The notes under the pieces are model-generated. The model was not told the origin of the DNA. It searched no databases and saw only the letters and a program-made list of their open reading frames with translations. A stretch of 64,000 nucleotides of DNA, taken from contig JANWYT010000002.1 of assembly GCA_025055175.1 (NCBI GenBank), forward strand, positions 124,001 to 188,000, given 5' to 3'. The stretch comes from Anaerolineae bacterium (GTDB lineage Bacteria; Chloroflexota; Anaerolineae; Aggregatilineales; Phototrophicaceae). Position numbers and translations under genes: made by a program. Positions 17,655 through 27,256 of the stretch are shown piece by piece (the first letter of the stretch is position 1; the number at the start of each line of letters is the position of its first letter).

Positions 17655-19601
17655 ATGCTGCGTCGCACGCTGACCCTACTCTTCGCCTTCTACCTGACCT
17701 TCGTCGGCGGTGGTGCGTACTATGCATTGGTCTTCCCGGTGCGCGTGGCTCATCACGCTGTGATGACGCTTTTGTTAGGGCTGTGGCTTCTGCGTCGCGC
17801 GCGTTGTGACGGTCTGCCTGATACGGGCTTCAATCGCCCGCTGATGGCTCTCTTCTTGGGTTGGATGGCTAGTGCGCTGCTGTCGATTGATCCGCGCATG
17901 GCCCTGGAGAGCTTGTGGTTTGGCTTGCTGCACTTGCTCATCTTCTTCTATGCAGTGCGGCGCATACAGCGCGGCGACAGCCGAGTCGTCATGGAAGCGC
18001 TCTTCTTCCTGGGGATGGTCGTCGTCTTCATCACGGCTCTAGAGTTTGGCTCATGGTATTTTGGCTGGGGCATCATCCCCGGAACAGAAGTCGGTTGGTT
18101 GACGACGGGTCAGCTCATCCCGCCGCTGGACGCCTTGCCTAACGCTCGTCTAGCCCTGAGCGTGACGACGCTGGTCGGGGCATACTGTGCGCCGCTAGTG
18201 GTGCTATCCTGGGCTTGGATGACGACAGTCGGCTCAGCCTATCGGCGTGTGCTGGCTCTTCTGGGCCTATCTCTGCTAGTAGTACTTTTCCTCACCTCGG
18301 CCCGCGGTGGCGGTTTGTCGTTGCTGGTGGGGCTAGGGGCATGGATTACGCTGCGGCTGGCACAGTCAGAGAAAGGACAGGCGAGGCTCAAGCCGCGCAC
18401 GGCGCTGCTCCTGGGTAGTTTTGCAGGCTTAGCTTTGATCGTGGGCTTTCTGGTCTGGACAGTGCCGCGTGGTGGCGTCTCCAATGCAGGTCGACTGGAC
18501 ATGTGGCGCGGTGCGCTGCTGCTGGCATTTGAGCATCCGCTGCTGGGGGTAGGCTACGGTCAGTTTGGACGCGCCTTTCGCGAAGTGCGCGACCCTGCTG
18601 TTGCTCAGGATCAGCTGGCTTCGGCCCATAATCTGTACCTAAACACGCTGGCAGAGACGGGGATCGTCGGAGCAGCGCTGGCTTTGTGGGCAGTGTTCGC
18701 TTGGGCAGCGCAGGTGAGGCGGCACTGGCTGGCTGCTTCTAGCGCACAGCGGCGGCGCATAGAAGCAGCGCTGTGCGCGCTGCTGGGCTTGGCGGCGCAT
18801 AGCCTGGTCGAAGTCCTGAGCGTGACGCCTTTGGCATTGTTGGCGGTGCTGCTGGCGGCTTATGCGTCTACGCCCAGTCCTACGTCTCGGCTCGATCCCA
18901 TTCGGCCTGGTGACAAGCGTCTGGCCTGGGCAGCAATGATCCTCGTCGTAGCCTATGGGCTGGCCTTCGTTCGACTTGACCAGGCGCAGGCCGTCTACAT
19001 GGCCAGCATGAGCGCTACAACTGTCGATGAAGCCTATGCGCTGGCTCGCCAAGCTGAAGCGCTTGACCCCTGGCTCAACCTCTACGATTTGCACATGGCT
19101 TATCTGCTGACGCTGGACGAGGCGCGTGCTGATGAGGCGCTACCTGCGCTGCAAGCTGTCCTGCGCCTTGAGCCGAGTTGGGATGTAGGTTGGGTGCGTC
19201 TGGCAGACTTGTATGAACGCACGGGCAGACTAGATGAGGCCTTATCGGCGTTAGAGCGGGCTAAGACCATTCATGGACGAACGACAGCTGGCATTCACTG
19301 GGCGCGCTTGGCAGAGACTCTGGGTGCTGCCGATGACGAGATCATCGTCGAACATTATGTGCGCGGCCTGACGTGGAGCTGGGTTTTGGATCGACATGCG
19401 CCGCTGGGCGATTTTTGGCAGGCTACTCCGCTGCGCCGCGAGGCAGTGGCGCGTTTTTCTGTCAGTGTACCGCCTGAGACTTGGAGGATTGCTGCTGAGC
19501 AGGAAGACGAGGTGCTGTTCGTGCCACAGCAGTTCGCAGCAGTGCTGTATCAGCGGCCTGCCATATTCATCTACCCACCGTCCATGCGCTATCCAGAGTA
19601 G
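17655..19601 (+). CDS. O-antigen ligase family protein with C-terminal TPRs
   Basis: This 648-residue membrane protein has about ten to twelve hydrophobic helices, then a soluble tail. The large outside loop carries the Wzy_C signature: LDMWRGALLLAFEHPLLGVG, then SAHNLYLNTLAETGIVG with the conserved His. ARGGGL near residue 218 is another usual element. From about residue 455 on, TPR-like helices follow (AYALARQAEALDPWLNLY, RLADLYERTGRLDEALSALE). Such proteins join or polymerise lipid-linked glycans at the outer face. The TPR tail may bind partners. The start is behind AGGA. It may act on the product of the glycosyltransferase operon 3 kb away; that link is inference. Confidence 0.87.
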   Translation: MLRRTLTLLFAFYLTFVGGGAYYALVFPVRVAHHAVMTLLLGLWLLRRARCDGLPDTGFNRPLMALFLGWMASALLSIDPRMALESLWFGLLHLLIFFYAVRRIQRGDSRVVMEALFFLGMVVVFITALEFGSWYFGWGIIPGTEVGWLTTGQLIPPLDALPNARLALSVTTLVGAYCAPLVVLSWAWMTTVGSAYRRVLALLGLSLLVVLFLTSARGGGLSLLVGLGAWITLRLAQSEKGQARLKPRTALLLGSFAGLALIVGFLVWTVPRGGVSNAGRLDMWRGALLLAFEHPLLGVGYGQFGRAFREVRDPAVAQDQLASAHNLYLNTLAETGIVGAALALWAVFAWAAQVRRHWLAASSAQRRRIEAALCALLGLAAHSLVEVLSVTPLALLAVLLAAYASTPSPTSRLDPIRPGDKRLAWAAMILVVAYGLAFVRLDQAQAVYMASMSATTVDEAYALARQAEALDPWLNLYDLHMAYLLTLDEARADEALPALQAVLRLEPSWDVGWVRLADLYERTGRLDEALSALERAKTIHGRTTAGIHWARLAETLGAADDEIIVEHYVRGLTWSWVLDRHAPLGDFWQATPLRREAVARFSVSVPPETWRIAAEQEDEVLFVPQQFAAVLYQRPAIFIYPPSMRYPE

Positions 19602-19641
19602 ACGAATTGAGACTTTTCCGCTACACTTGGGTTGCTTATCC

Positions 19642-19713
19642 GCCCTCGTAGCTCAGTGGATAGAGCGCTGGCCTCCGGAGCCAGGTGCGTAGGTTCGATT
19701 CCTATCGAGGGCA
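19642..19713 (+). tRNA. tRNA-Arg (anticodon CCG)
   Basis: A complete 72-base cloverleaf is visible. The acceptor stem is GCCCTCG/CGAGGGC, the D stem GCTC/GAGC, the anticodon stem CTGGC/GCCAG around loop CTCCGGA with anticodon CCG, the variable loop GTGC, the T stem GTAGG/CCTAT around TTCGATT, and the discriminator base is A. No CCA is encoded. It reads CGG codons. The gene ends on the base before the stop codon of the convergent permease gene. Confidence 0.96.
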
Positions 19714-20922
19714 TTAGGTCATGAGCGTCAGCCACCCAATCCCAACAATCATCGTCAGAATGGTGATGGGGACGCCGACGCGCAAAAACTCCATGAAGCT
19801 GAGCTGGACGCTGCGCATGCGCGCCAGTTCCGCGACGATGAGCGTCGCGGCGCTGCCCAACAACGTGAGGTTGCCTGCCAGCGTGCTGGCCATCGCCAGT
19901 GTGAGCCAGGCTTGTTGTGGATTGGCGAAATTGTTCATCTCCGGTCGCAGCAGCAGCACCGCCGGCACATTACTCACGACGTTGCTCAGCACGCCGACGG
20001 CCAAGCTGAACGCCGCAACGCCACCCTCTAGGACAGGACGCGCCCATTCAAACAGCGCTGCGCTGAGTCCACTCGTCTCAATTGCTCCGGTGACGACGAA
20101 CAAACCGCTGAACAAAGCCAGCAGCTCCCAATCGATGGCCAGCAGCTTAGAGGGGCGCAGTTTGCTGATGAGCAGCGCGCCAGCTGCGCTACAGGCCACC
20201 GTGACAATGGGCGCCCCTGCCGAGAAAGCCACTAGCATGACCAACACAACCCCCAAGCTGCGCGTAAGCAGCGGATTGTAGGGTCGAGGTGGAGGGAGTT
20301 CTACTACTTCCAAAGGTATTTTGAATTCACTACGGTAAGCTAGGCGCAGCACCAACCAGCAGATCGCCAGCCCCATAATAGCGATCGGCCCTAGATAAGC
20401 TGCGAAGGTGACGTAAGGAATGCCGCTGCTCTGGCCGATGATGATGTTCTGCGGGTTGCCCGTGATCGTCGCTACGCTGCCTACATTGGTTGCTACAGCT
20501 AGGCCGATCAGGTAAGGCATGGGATTGCGCTTCAGACGCAGCGTGGTATCGGTCACCAGCGGCGTGAGCATGAGGCAGATTGTGTCGTTGAGGAAGAAGG
20601 CCGAGAGGACGCCAGATGCCCCTATGAGCAAGGCCAGGAGCGCGCCGGGAGTGCGGGCCATGCGCAGTGTGCGATTGGTGACAAAGCGGAAGAAGCCGGC
20701 CATGCGCAGATTGACGTTGATGACCATCATCGCCCCCAGCAGCAGCAGTGTGCCAACGTCGATGGCATGGAAAGCCTCTTCTTCGCTCAGCGTGCCTAGA
20801 AGCACTAGAAGCGCTGCACCAACGAGGGCGATAGTGGCGCGGTTCATCTTCAGGCCCGGCACTTGTCCGATGGCGAGCGCAGCGTAGATGGTGACGATGA
20901 GCAACAGGGAGACGACAGACAC
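19714..20922 (-). CDS. SLC13/ArsB-NhaD family ion permease
   Basis: This 402-residue protein has about eleven hydrophobic helices. FFLNDTICLMLTPLVTDTT and ATNVGSVATITGNPQNIII are the two helical-hairpin signatures of the ion transporter superfamily (CitM, ArsB, NhaD, DASS). The family moves arsenite, sodium or dicarboxylates. The sequence resembles unassigned ArsB/CitM-like anion transporters, so the substrate is open. No arsenic genes are near. Its stop codon directly follows the convergent tRNA gene. The MFS gene ends 49 bases upstream on the same strand. Confidence 0.88.
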   Translation of the reverse strand: MSVVSLLLIVTIYAALAIGQVPGLKMNRATIALVGAALLVLLGTLSEEEAFHAIDVGTLLLLGAMMVINVNLRMAGFFRFVTNRTLRMARTPGALLALLIGASGVLSAFFLNDTICLMLTPLVTDTTLRLKRNPMPYLIGLAVATNVGSVATITGNPQNIIIGQSSGIPYVTFAAYLGPIAIMGLAICWLVLRLAYRSEFKIPLEVVELPPPRPYNPLLTRSLGVVLVMLVAFSAGAPIVTVACSAAGALLISKLRPSKLLAIDWELLALFSGLFVVTGAIETSGLSAALFEWARPVLEGGVAAFSLAVGVLSNVVSNVPAVLLLRPEMNNFANPQQAWLTLAMASTLAGNLTLLGSAATLIVAELARMRSVQLSFMEFLRVGVPITILTMIVGIGWLTLMT

Positions 20923-20971
20923 GTTGAGCTGTTCCTGGCGTGCGAAGTTTGATCGGACACGGGTAGCTTGT

Positions 20972-22150
20972 TCAGGCCTGCCTGAGCTTGCGCAGGCTGA
21001 AAATGGGCGACAAGCTCCACTGGTACAGCAGCAGCATAGCGACGATTAAACCAATCAGCATAAAGGGCAGGAAGCTTATGCCCGTGAGAGGGATCGTTGC
21101 GCCCATCAGCGCAGGCAGAATGCCCGCTCCCAGACTGGCAGCTGCCACCTCTAGGCCGATGGCGTTGGGGGCGTGAACAGGGCCGAGCTGATCCTGAGTC
21201 GCGGTAATGAGCAGTGCGAAACAAGGCGAGAGCGCAAAGCCGAAGACCACAACGCCGATCAGATTGGCCTCTGGCATGGGGCGCCAGACTAGCAGACCCA
21301 AGCCTGCTAGCGCCAGCAGCAGGCACAAACGAACAACCATGGCAGGTGCGAAGCGCGTGGCAATCGTCCCGAACAGAATCCGTCCCACTGTGAAGCTCAG
21401 CCAGTAAGCCGTCACCCAGTTGTTCCCTACAGCGTCGGGAATTTCTTGGGATTGAAAAAAAGGGGCGAGCCAATTCCCCGCTCCGGCTTCTGCGCCGGCG
21501 TAGGCCATGAAGATGATGATTGCTATCCAGACCGCGCCCAAGCGCAGCGTCTCGCGGTAGGGTGTGCCACTGTGATGGCCCGTCTCCTGGATGGGAAGCC
21601 ACAAATGACGAGTTAGGGCGTAAGCCAGCGCCATCAGAGCGAAGCCCAGGGCGACTATGCCGTAAGCCCAGCGCCAAGATACACCTTGTTCGATGACGAT
21701 GAAATTCACGAGTTGCGGCGCAGCCAGCGCGCCAATGCCAAAGCAAGCATGAAGCCAGTTCATCAGGCGTGCATTGAAGTGCGCAGCGAAGTAGATGTTC
21801 ATACCCCCATCTAGTAAGCCTGTCCCCAATCCCATGAGTGCGCTCAAGCTAACCATCACCCACCAAGCAGGCGATAGACTAAAGCTCGCCATGCTGGCGG
21901 CTGTGAGGGCCATCGCGCTTGCCAGCACCCAGCTCACAGGATAACGCGAGAATACCTGGCCGCTGACGCTACTACCTAAGAAATAGCCAGCGGTGGTTAC
22001 AATCAGATAAATGCTCAGAGCCTCTAGACTCTGGTTGAAATCGCTGAGGATGTGAGGCGACCATAAGACGCCGATGATCGCGGCGGAGATTCCTAGCCCA
22101 ACGAAGCTGACGTAGGCGATGGCGACGATGATGTAAGGCGTGCGAGTCAT
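20972..22150 (-). CDS. MFS transporter (sugar-type)
   Basis: This 392-residue protein has twelve hydrophobic helices in two halves. The loop LMGLGTGLLDGGMNIYFAAH and NWLHACFGIGALAAPQLVN resemble the FucP-like/YbjJ-like groups of the major facilitator superfamily. It is on the same strand as, and 128 bases downstream of, the deoxyhexose gene set, so it could carry a sugar or a product such as lactaldehyde or propanediol. The gap and the lack of overlap make co-transcription uncertain. Confidence 0.85.
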   Translation of the reverse strand: MTRTPYIIVAIAYVSFVGLGISAAIIGVLWSPHILSDFNQSLEALSIYLIVTTAGYFLGSSVSGQVFSRYPVSWVLASAMALTAASMASFSLSPAWWVMVSLSALMGLGTGLLDGGMNIYFAAHFNARLMNWLHACFGIGALAAPQLVNFIVIEQGVSWRWAYGIVALGFALMALAYALTRHLWLPIQETGHHSGTPYRETLRLGAVWIAIIIFMAYAGAEAGAGNWLAPFFQSQEIPDAVGNNWVTAYWLSFTVGRILFGTIATRFAPAMVVRLCLLLALAGLGLLVWRPMPEANLIGVVVFGFALSPCFALLITATQDQLGPVHAPNAIGLEVAAASLGAGILPALMGATIPLTGISFLPFMLIGLIVAMLLLYQWSLSPIFSLRKLRQA

Positions 22151-22278
22151 GAGGAGAAAGCCTGTCTTGTAGGGCGGCTAAAGCATTTTGAAGCTTAGTA
22201 GACGATGGGCCTGTGGATCAAGGGCTTGCTTTTGCTAAGCGTTCGACGAGAGAGGGGCTTGCCGCCTGGAGGTCATCC

Positions 22279-24468
22279 TTAACGCAGGAAGGCTTCATGT
22301 AGGCCACCGTCCACGCTTAAGATTTGTCCTGTGGTTTTGGAGAAGGCATCTGTGCTGAGTAGGTAGGCAACTTCGGCCTGATCTTCTGGCGTGATGGGCA
22401 GGCGAGTGAGCGTGCGTTGGGCGTAGAAGTTGGCCAGCTTGTCGCGCAGGGTGTCCGTATCTTCGCTATCGCTGTAGGGAATGTTGTACTTGGCTAGTGA
22501 ACTGATGACGCGGTCGCGCGGGAACATGCTGCTGCCATCGACGACAGTGGCTGGCGCCAGACCATTGACGCGCACCAGCGGCGCAAGCTCAATCGCTAAT
22601 TCGCGGATCATGTGATTGACCGCCGCTTTGCTGGCGTCGTAGGCGATAGAGCCTTTCTTGGAGACGACGGCGTTCACGCTGGTGGTGATGACCAGCGTTC
22701 CTCGCAGGCCCTGCGCTTCCCAGATGGGTCTCGTCTCATCGGCCACGATGTAGCTACCCAAGACGTTCACGTCAAAAGTCGTGCGCCATTTCTCGTCACT
22801 GATATGCCCCGTCAGGTCAGGGGAGACGAAGATGCCAGCGGTGACGATGACGTTGTCTACGCCACCATAGGCCAGGATGACTTGGCGCAGCATGGCGCGC
22901 ACGCTCTCGCGGCGGGTAATGTCAGCTTGCAAGCCGATAGCAGGGCCGCAGCCCGAAATGCCCGTGCCAGCGACGCCGATACCCATGCCGTAGACTTTCG
23001 TCAACTCATCGGCAGTAGCTTGGGCGGCTTCTGCGCTCAGATCAACGCTGACGACGTGTGCGCCTTCTTTGGCGACGCGGCGCGCGACGGCTTTGCCAAT
23101 GCCGCTGCCCGCACCCACCACGACGACGACGTTGCGAGCCAATGGAGCGTCGGGTGGCATGCGGCGCAACTTGGCCTCTTCGAGCAACCAATATTCAATG
23201 TCGAAGGCTTCTTGGCGTGGCAGAGCGACGTAGTGGCCCACTGCTTCAGCGCCGCGCATGACGGCTACTGCGTTGTTATAGAATTCCGCCGTCACTCGCG
23301 ACTCGCTTTTGTTCTTGCCGAAGGCGATCATGCCCAGTCCAGGGACGAGGATCACAGTCGGGTTAGGATCGCGCATAGCAGGCGAGTCGTGGCGCTTGCA
23401 GGCCTCGTAGTAGGCAGCGTAATCCGCGCGGTAGTTGTCTAGGCCGCTCTGTAGCTTGGCCAACAGCGCGGCGCTATCTTCGCTCTGCGGATTCCAATCC
23501 ACATACAGCGGCTTGATCTTGGTGCGCAGGAAGTGATCGGGACAGCTCGTCCCCAGCTCGGCTAGACGGGCGGCGTCGTGGCTGTTGACGAAGGTCAGCA
23601 GTGCCTCGTCGCTCTGCACGGTGGCGATGAAGCGATTCTGCTGGCTGACCATGCCGCGCAGCTTGGGCAGGATAGCTGTCAGAGTCGTCTCGCGCTCTTC
23701 TTCGCTCAGGCTGCGGTACTTCTGTCCGCCGAAGGCTTGCGCTCCTTTGTCGTGAGCTTCTAGGTGACGTGCTGCCTTTTCGATCAGCGACAGGGTCAGC
23801 TCGTAGCAAGCTTTGTCGTCGTCGGCCCAGTTGATGAGGCCATGTGCGCCGAGGACAATGCCCTTGACGTTGGGGTTAGCTTCGATAGTGGCGCGCAGCA
23901 CTAGGCCCAGATCGAAGCCGGGGCGCTGCCAATCGACCCAGACGACTTCATCGCCGTAGATTTCGCGCGTCAACTCTGGCCCACGATCGCAAGCGGCAAT
24001 GGCGATGACAGCGTTGGGATGGGTGTGATCGACATGCTTGTAGGGAATGTAAGCGTGCAGTGGTGTGTCGATGGAGCTTGCGCGCGGGTTCAGGTTGTAG
24101 ACGCAGTGGGTGTACATGCCCACCATCTGATCTTCGATGGGCGTCTTGACGCCGCGCACCTCGGCGGCTTCGTAAATACGGCGCAACGACATGAGCTTGT
24201 CCATGTAGAGCGAAGCGAACAAGTCACGCTTGGCAGTGCGCAAATCGCCGCCGCTGCCTTTGACGTACATAACTTCAACTTGCTCACCTGTGAGCGGATC
24301 GATCTGCATGAGCTTGGCAGAGGTATTGCCACCGCCCGTGTTGGTTATGCGCTGATCGCGGCCCAACAGGTTGGAGCGGTAGACCAGGCGCTCGACGGGG
24401 TCAAGCTTGTCGGCGGCAGCGTCGTCCCACAGATAACTGACGTGGCGATAGTCTTGGGGCTGGAACAT
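22279..24468 (-). CDS. rhaEW: Rhamnulose-1-phosphate aldolase/lactaldehyde dehydrogenase (RhaEW)
   Basis: This 729-residue two-domain enzyme has a class II aldolase domain (residues 1 to about 430) that splits rhamnulose-1-phosphate into DHAP and L-lactaldehyde. A short-chain dehydrogenase (about 445-729) then oxidises lactaldehyde to lactate. In the aldolase, TGGGNTSAKL (44-53) and HTH (148-150) supply substrate and zinc ligands, and GAHGLINW the third His. The dehydrogenase has GAGSGIGKAVARR and YDASKAAVNH. Proteins with this architecture were characterised from Chloroflexus and Bacillus. It is the last gene of the minus-strand set, 43 bases after the tandem aldolase. Activity on fuculose-phosphate is possible given the neighbouring isomerase. 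Confidence 0.93.
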   Translation of the reverse strand: MFQPQDYRHVSYLWDDAAADKLDPVERLVYRSNLLGRDQRITNTGGGNTSAKLMQIDPLTGEQVEVMYVKGSGGDLRTAKRDLFASLYMDKLMSLRRIYEAAEVRGVKTPIEDQMVGMYTHCVYNLNPRASSIDTPLHAYIPYKHVDHTHPNAVIAIAACDRGPELTREIYGDEVVWVDWQRPGFDLGLVLRATIEANPNVKGIVLGAHGLINWADDDKACYELTLSLIEKAARHLEAHDKGAQAFGGQKYRSLSEEERETTLTAILPKLRGMVSQQNRFIATVQSDEALLTFVNSHDAARLAELGTSCPDHFLRTKIKPLYVDWNPQSEDSAALLAKLQSGLDNYRADYAAYYEACKRHDSPAMRDPNPTVILVPGLGMIAFGKNKSESRVTAEFYNNAVAVMRGAEAVGHYVALPRQEAFDIEYWLLEEAKLRRMPPDAPLARNVVVVVGAGSGIGKAVARRVAKEGAHVVSVDLSAEAAQATADELTKVYGMGIGVAGTGISGCGPAIGLQADITRRESVRAMLRQVILAYGGVDNVIVTAGIFVSPDLTGHISDEKWRTTFDVNVLGSYIVADETRPIWEAQGLRGTLVITTSVNAVVSKKGSIAYDASKAAVNHMIRELAIELAPLVRVNGLAPATVVDGSSMFPRDRVISSLAKYNIPYSDSEDTDTLRDKLANFYAQRTLTRLPITPEDQAEVAYLLSTDAFSKTTGQILSVDGGLHEAFLR

Positions 24469-24511
24469 AATTGGGTGGCCTCATGAGTGTCGCGTGAATA
24501 GCCAGGCTGGT

Positions 24512-25798
24512 TTATTGCATGAGATGGGCGAATGCCCGCTCTAAATCGCGCAGCTCTTGCTCTCCGATGGGTACCATAGGGCCTACAGATAAGGCTTCGA
24601 TCAGCGAGCGGGCGGTGAATTCAGCGACTTCCAAGCGGTCGAAAGCTTGTAGGACGCTGCTGCCGGTCGTCAGCACGCAGTCGTTTTGGATGAGCAAAAC
24701 GGGGTGCTGCGGCCCAAGCTGCTCAGCGACAGACTCCAGGTCATGGAACTGTGTGCCGTAGGGCAACTTGGGAACGTCCAGCAGCATGATGTAGCTCTCT
24801 GGAATCGTCTTGGTGTCCATGAGCTGCGGCGAGATGGCGTAAGCGGTGGCGTAAGGCGATTGGGCAGTGATGATACATTGAATAGTTGGATGACGCCGAT
24901 AGATGACTTCGTGCAGGCGCACGGAACGGCTGGGCGTCTTGCCTGCTTCGCGCTGACCCTGACGGATCAGCACAATGTCTTCGTGGCTTAGGCTAGGTCG
25001 GTCACGACCCGTCGGCGTAATCAGGAAGCTGTCTACGTCTATGCGCGCCGAGACGACGCCTTCAGTGCTAATCATAAGCTGGCGTCGGCAGGCGCGCTGC
25101 ACAATATCAGCGATTTGTTCGCGCAGTTCTCGCTCGCGACTACTGTGGCGGATGACTTCGAAAGAAGGCAGCAGGTTGTCTCGGTGGTCAAATTGGGCGA
25201 TCTGCGCTTCGCTGAGCGTGGTGATTGGCCCAAGCTTCTGGGCGTACATTTGGGTGCGCGCGCAGAAGTCCAGCGTCTCCAGACGCTGGAAGGCCTCCAA
25301 CAAGCTTCCGCCGACGGTGACGACGCCATGATTCTCTAACAGCACCACGTCGTAGCCTTCGGCGAAGGCAGAGGCGATACGTTGGCCGAGCGCTTCACTG
25401 CCAGGCAGAGCATAGGGAGCGTAACCTACTCGTCCGCATATGCGTCGCGCTTGAGGGATGATGTTGGTATCGGGAATTTGGCGGGCAATGCTGAAGGACA
25501 CCAACGCCGGAGCGTGAGCATGGACGACGGCGCGCACATCGGGGCGATGTGCGTAGATGGCCCGATGGAAAGGCAACTCAGTCGAAGGTCTGTGCAGCCC
25601 TTTAGAGCTGCCGTCGGGCCACACCTGCACGATATCGTTGGGCGTCAGCTTGCCCTTGTCGACGCTGCTAGGGGTGATCCACAAGCTACCGTCATCGTCT
25701 AGGATGGACAAGTTGCCGCCGGAGAGCGTGGTCATGCCCCCATAGTAGATTCGGCTCATAATCTGGACGAGCTGCTGGCGCGGGTGAGAGAGGTGCAT
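24512..25798 (-). CDS. Tandem class II aldolase/adducin protein, second domain degenerate
   Basis: This 428-residue protein consists of two class II aldolase domains. The first (about 1-200) looks active: SGGNLSI (26-32), zinc ligands HAH (93-95) and ENHGVVTVGG with His157. The second (about 220-428) keeps the fold pattern but has TEGVVS for GGNLS, AQS (312-314) for HxH and QNDC (371-374) for NHG, so it cannot bind the zinc ion. I use ATG 25798, which follows the kinase stop by 19 bases; the frame is open further upstream inside the kinase gene. It lies between the kinase and RhaEW, so it should act on the same sugar phosphate. The second domain may be structural or regulatory. Confidence 0.88.
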   Translation of the reverse strand: MHLSHPRQQLVQIMSRIYYGGMTTLSGGNLSILDDDGSLWITPSSVDKGKLTPNDIVQVWPDGSSKGLHRPSTELPFHRAIYAHRPDVRAVVHAHAPALVSFSIARQIPDTNIIPQARRICGRVGYAPYALPGSEALGQRIASAFAEGYDVVLLENHGVVTVGGSLLEAFQRLETLDFCARTQMYAQKLGPITTLSEAQIAQFDHRDNLLPSFEVIRHSSRERELREQIADIVQRACRRQLMISTEGVVSARIDVDSFLITPTGRDRPSLSHEDIVLIRQGQREAGKTPSRSVRLHEVIYRRHPTIQCIITAQSPYATAYAISPQLMDTKTIPESYIMLLDVPKLPYGTQFHDLESVAEQLGPQHPVLLIQNDCVLTTGSSVLQAFDRLEVAEFTARSLIEALSVGPMVPIGEQELRDLERAFAHLMQ

Positions 25799-25817
25799 GA
25801 CCGTGAACTCCAATGAC

Positions 25818-27254
25818 TCAGGCCTGTGTGAGGGCCAAAAAACGTTGGTATTGCGCTTCGTAAAGCTGGCGTTCCTGGGGTTCGTAAACTCCCGTCTGTT
25901 CCGTCTGACTGAGGACTGCGCGCGCTTGCTGTACGTCATCCAACTCACCCAGGGCGATGAGCTGCACGATGGCATTGCCCAGCGCTGTGCCTTCCGTCGG
26001 GCCAGCCACTACCTGCCTACCAATGGCGTTGGCGGTGAGCTGGTTGAGCAAGGCGTTGCGGCTGCCGCCGCCGACGATGTGCAGTCGTTCTACCTGGCGA
26101 CCCGTCAGGGCTATCAGCTTATCTAGTACAGCTCGATATTTGAAGGCCAGACTCTCGTAGATGGTGCGGATGATCTGGCCCGCGTCTTCTGGCATAGGCT
26201 GGCCCGTCTCGCGGCAGGCATCGCGAATACGCGCGGGCATGTCGCCAGGCTCAAGGAAGCGCGGATCGTTGGGATCGATCAGGCTGCGGAACGGCTCGGC
26301 TCGCTCAGCCATAGTCACCAAGTCGTCATAGCTGTAAGTCTGGCCAGCTCTGGCCAAAGTCTCGCGCGACTGCTGCGCTAACCATAGGCCCATCACGTTT
26401 TGGAGGAGGCGGTATGTGCCGTAGGCGCCGCCTTCGTTGGTGATGGCGGCAGCAAAAGCTTCGTCGTTGATGATGGGCTGGTCAATCTCCAAGCCAATCA
26501 AGCTCCACGTGCCGCTGCTCAGATAGGCGCTGTTCGGATTCGTCAACGGCACGGCCACAACCGCGCTGGCGGTGTCGTGCGAAGCAGTGGCGAAGACGGT
26601 CAGCCCGCGATATGCTCCCAGGTGCGTCCCTGGCGGCACAACTTCGGCGAACAGACTCGGATCGATGCCGACGGCTTCCAACGTCTCGTCATCCCAGTTT
26701 TGGCGGCGTGGGTTGTAGCACTGCGTCGTCGTGGAGTGAGTGAATTCGTTGACCTGAGCGCCGCTCAGCCAGTAGGTGAACAACGAGGGGATAGTCAAAA
26801 TGCGCTTGGTTAGGCGCAGCGCAGGATCGTTGTGGGCGCGCAAGCTAGCCAGTTGATAGAGCGTGTTAATGCTCATGAGCTGAATACCTGTGCGCTCAAA
26901 GATGGTGCGCGCGTCCACGCGCTCATGCACCCATTCAACCATGCCCTGAGTGCGCTTGTCGCGGTAATGTACGGGGTTGTCGATGAGCTGGCCGCGCTCG
27001 TCTAGCATGGCGAAATCCACCCCCCAAGTAGAGATGGCGACGCTCTCGGCTGGGCCGAGCGCCAGAGCGCGGTCAATCCCCGCTTGAATATCGCGCCATA
27101 GACGCAAGGCATTCCAGTAGAGCGTGTCGTGCGCTTCGATGGGCTGGTTGCGGAAGCGGTGGACTTCTTCCAGGCTGAAGTGCTGGCCATCGAAGCTCAC
27201 GCGCATGACTCGACCGCTCTCTGCTCCTAGATCAACGGCGATGACAGCTCGCAT
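25818..27254 (-). CDS. rhaB: Rhamnulokinase family sugar kinase (FGGY)
   Basis: This kinase of about 478 residues phosphorylates a ketose at O1 with ATP, as in L-rhamnulose or L-fuculose activation. VDLGAESGRVMRV is the rhamnulokinase form of the N-terminal phosphate loop. STWGVDFAMLD, PVHYRDKRTQGM and HIVGGGSRNALLNQLTANA are family signatures. ATG 27254 has GGGAGGG six bases before it. ATG 27260 overlaps the upstream stop as ATGA but leaves no room for a ribosome site. A close paralogue lies at 39646-41100. Because the set also contains a fucose-isomerase-family enzyme, the natural substrate here could be fuculose. Confidence 0.93.
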   Translation of the reverse strand: MRAVIAVDLGAESGRVMRVSFDGQHFSLEEVHRFRNQPIEAHDTLYWNALRLWRDIQAGIDRALALGPAESVAISTWGVDFAMLDERGQLIDNPVHYRDKRTQGMVEWVHERVDARTIFERTGIQLMSINTLYQLASLRAHNDPALRLTKRILTIPSLFTYWLSGAQVNEFTHSTTTQCYNPRRQNWDDETLEAVGIDPSLFAEVVPPGTHLGAYRGLTVFATASHDTASAVVAVPLTNPNSAYLSSGTWSLIGLEIDQPIINDEAFAAAITNEGGAYGTYRLLQNVMGLWLAQQSRETLARAGQTYSYDDLVTMAERAEPFRSLIDPNDPRFLEPGDMPARIRDACRETGQPMPEDAGQIIRTIYESLAFKYRAVLDKLIALTGRQVERLHIVGGGSRNALLNQLTANAIGRQVVAGPTEGTALGNAIVQLIALGELDDVQQARAVLSQTEQTGVYEPQERQLYEAQYQRFLALTQA

Positions 27255-27256
27255 CC

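Noticed and set aside
20850-21746. 298-codon minus-strand frame overlapping the MFS and permease genes
   Set aside because: It is a shifted frame of two recognisable membrane transporters on the same strand, and its product has no membrane segments or motifs.
22612-23442. 276-codon plus-strand frame inside the RhaEW gene
   Set aside because: It is antisense to a two-domain enzyme with intact motifs; no family signal or ribosome site is visible.
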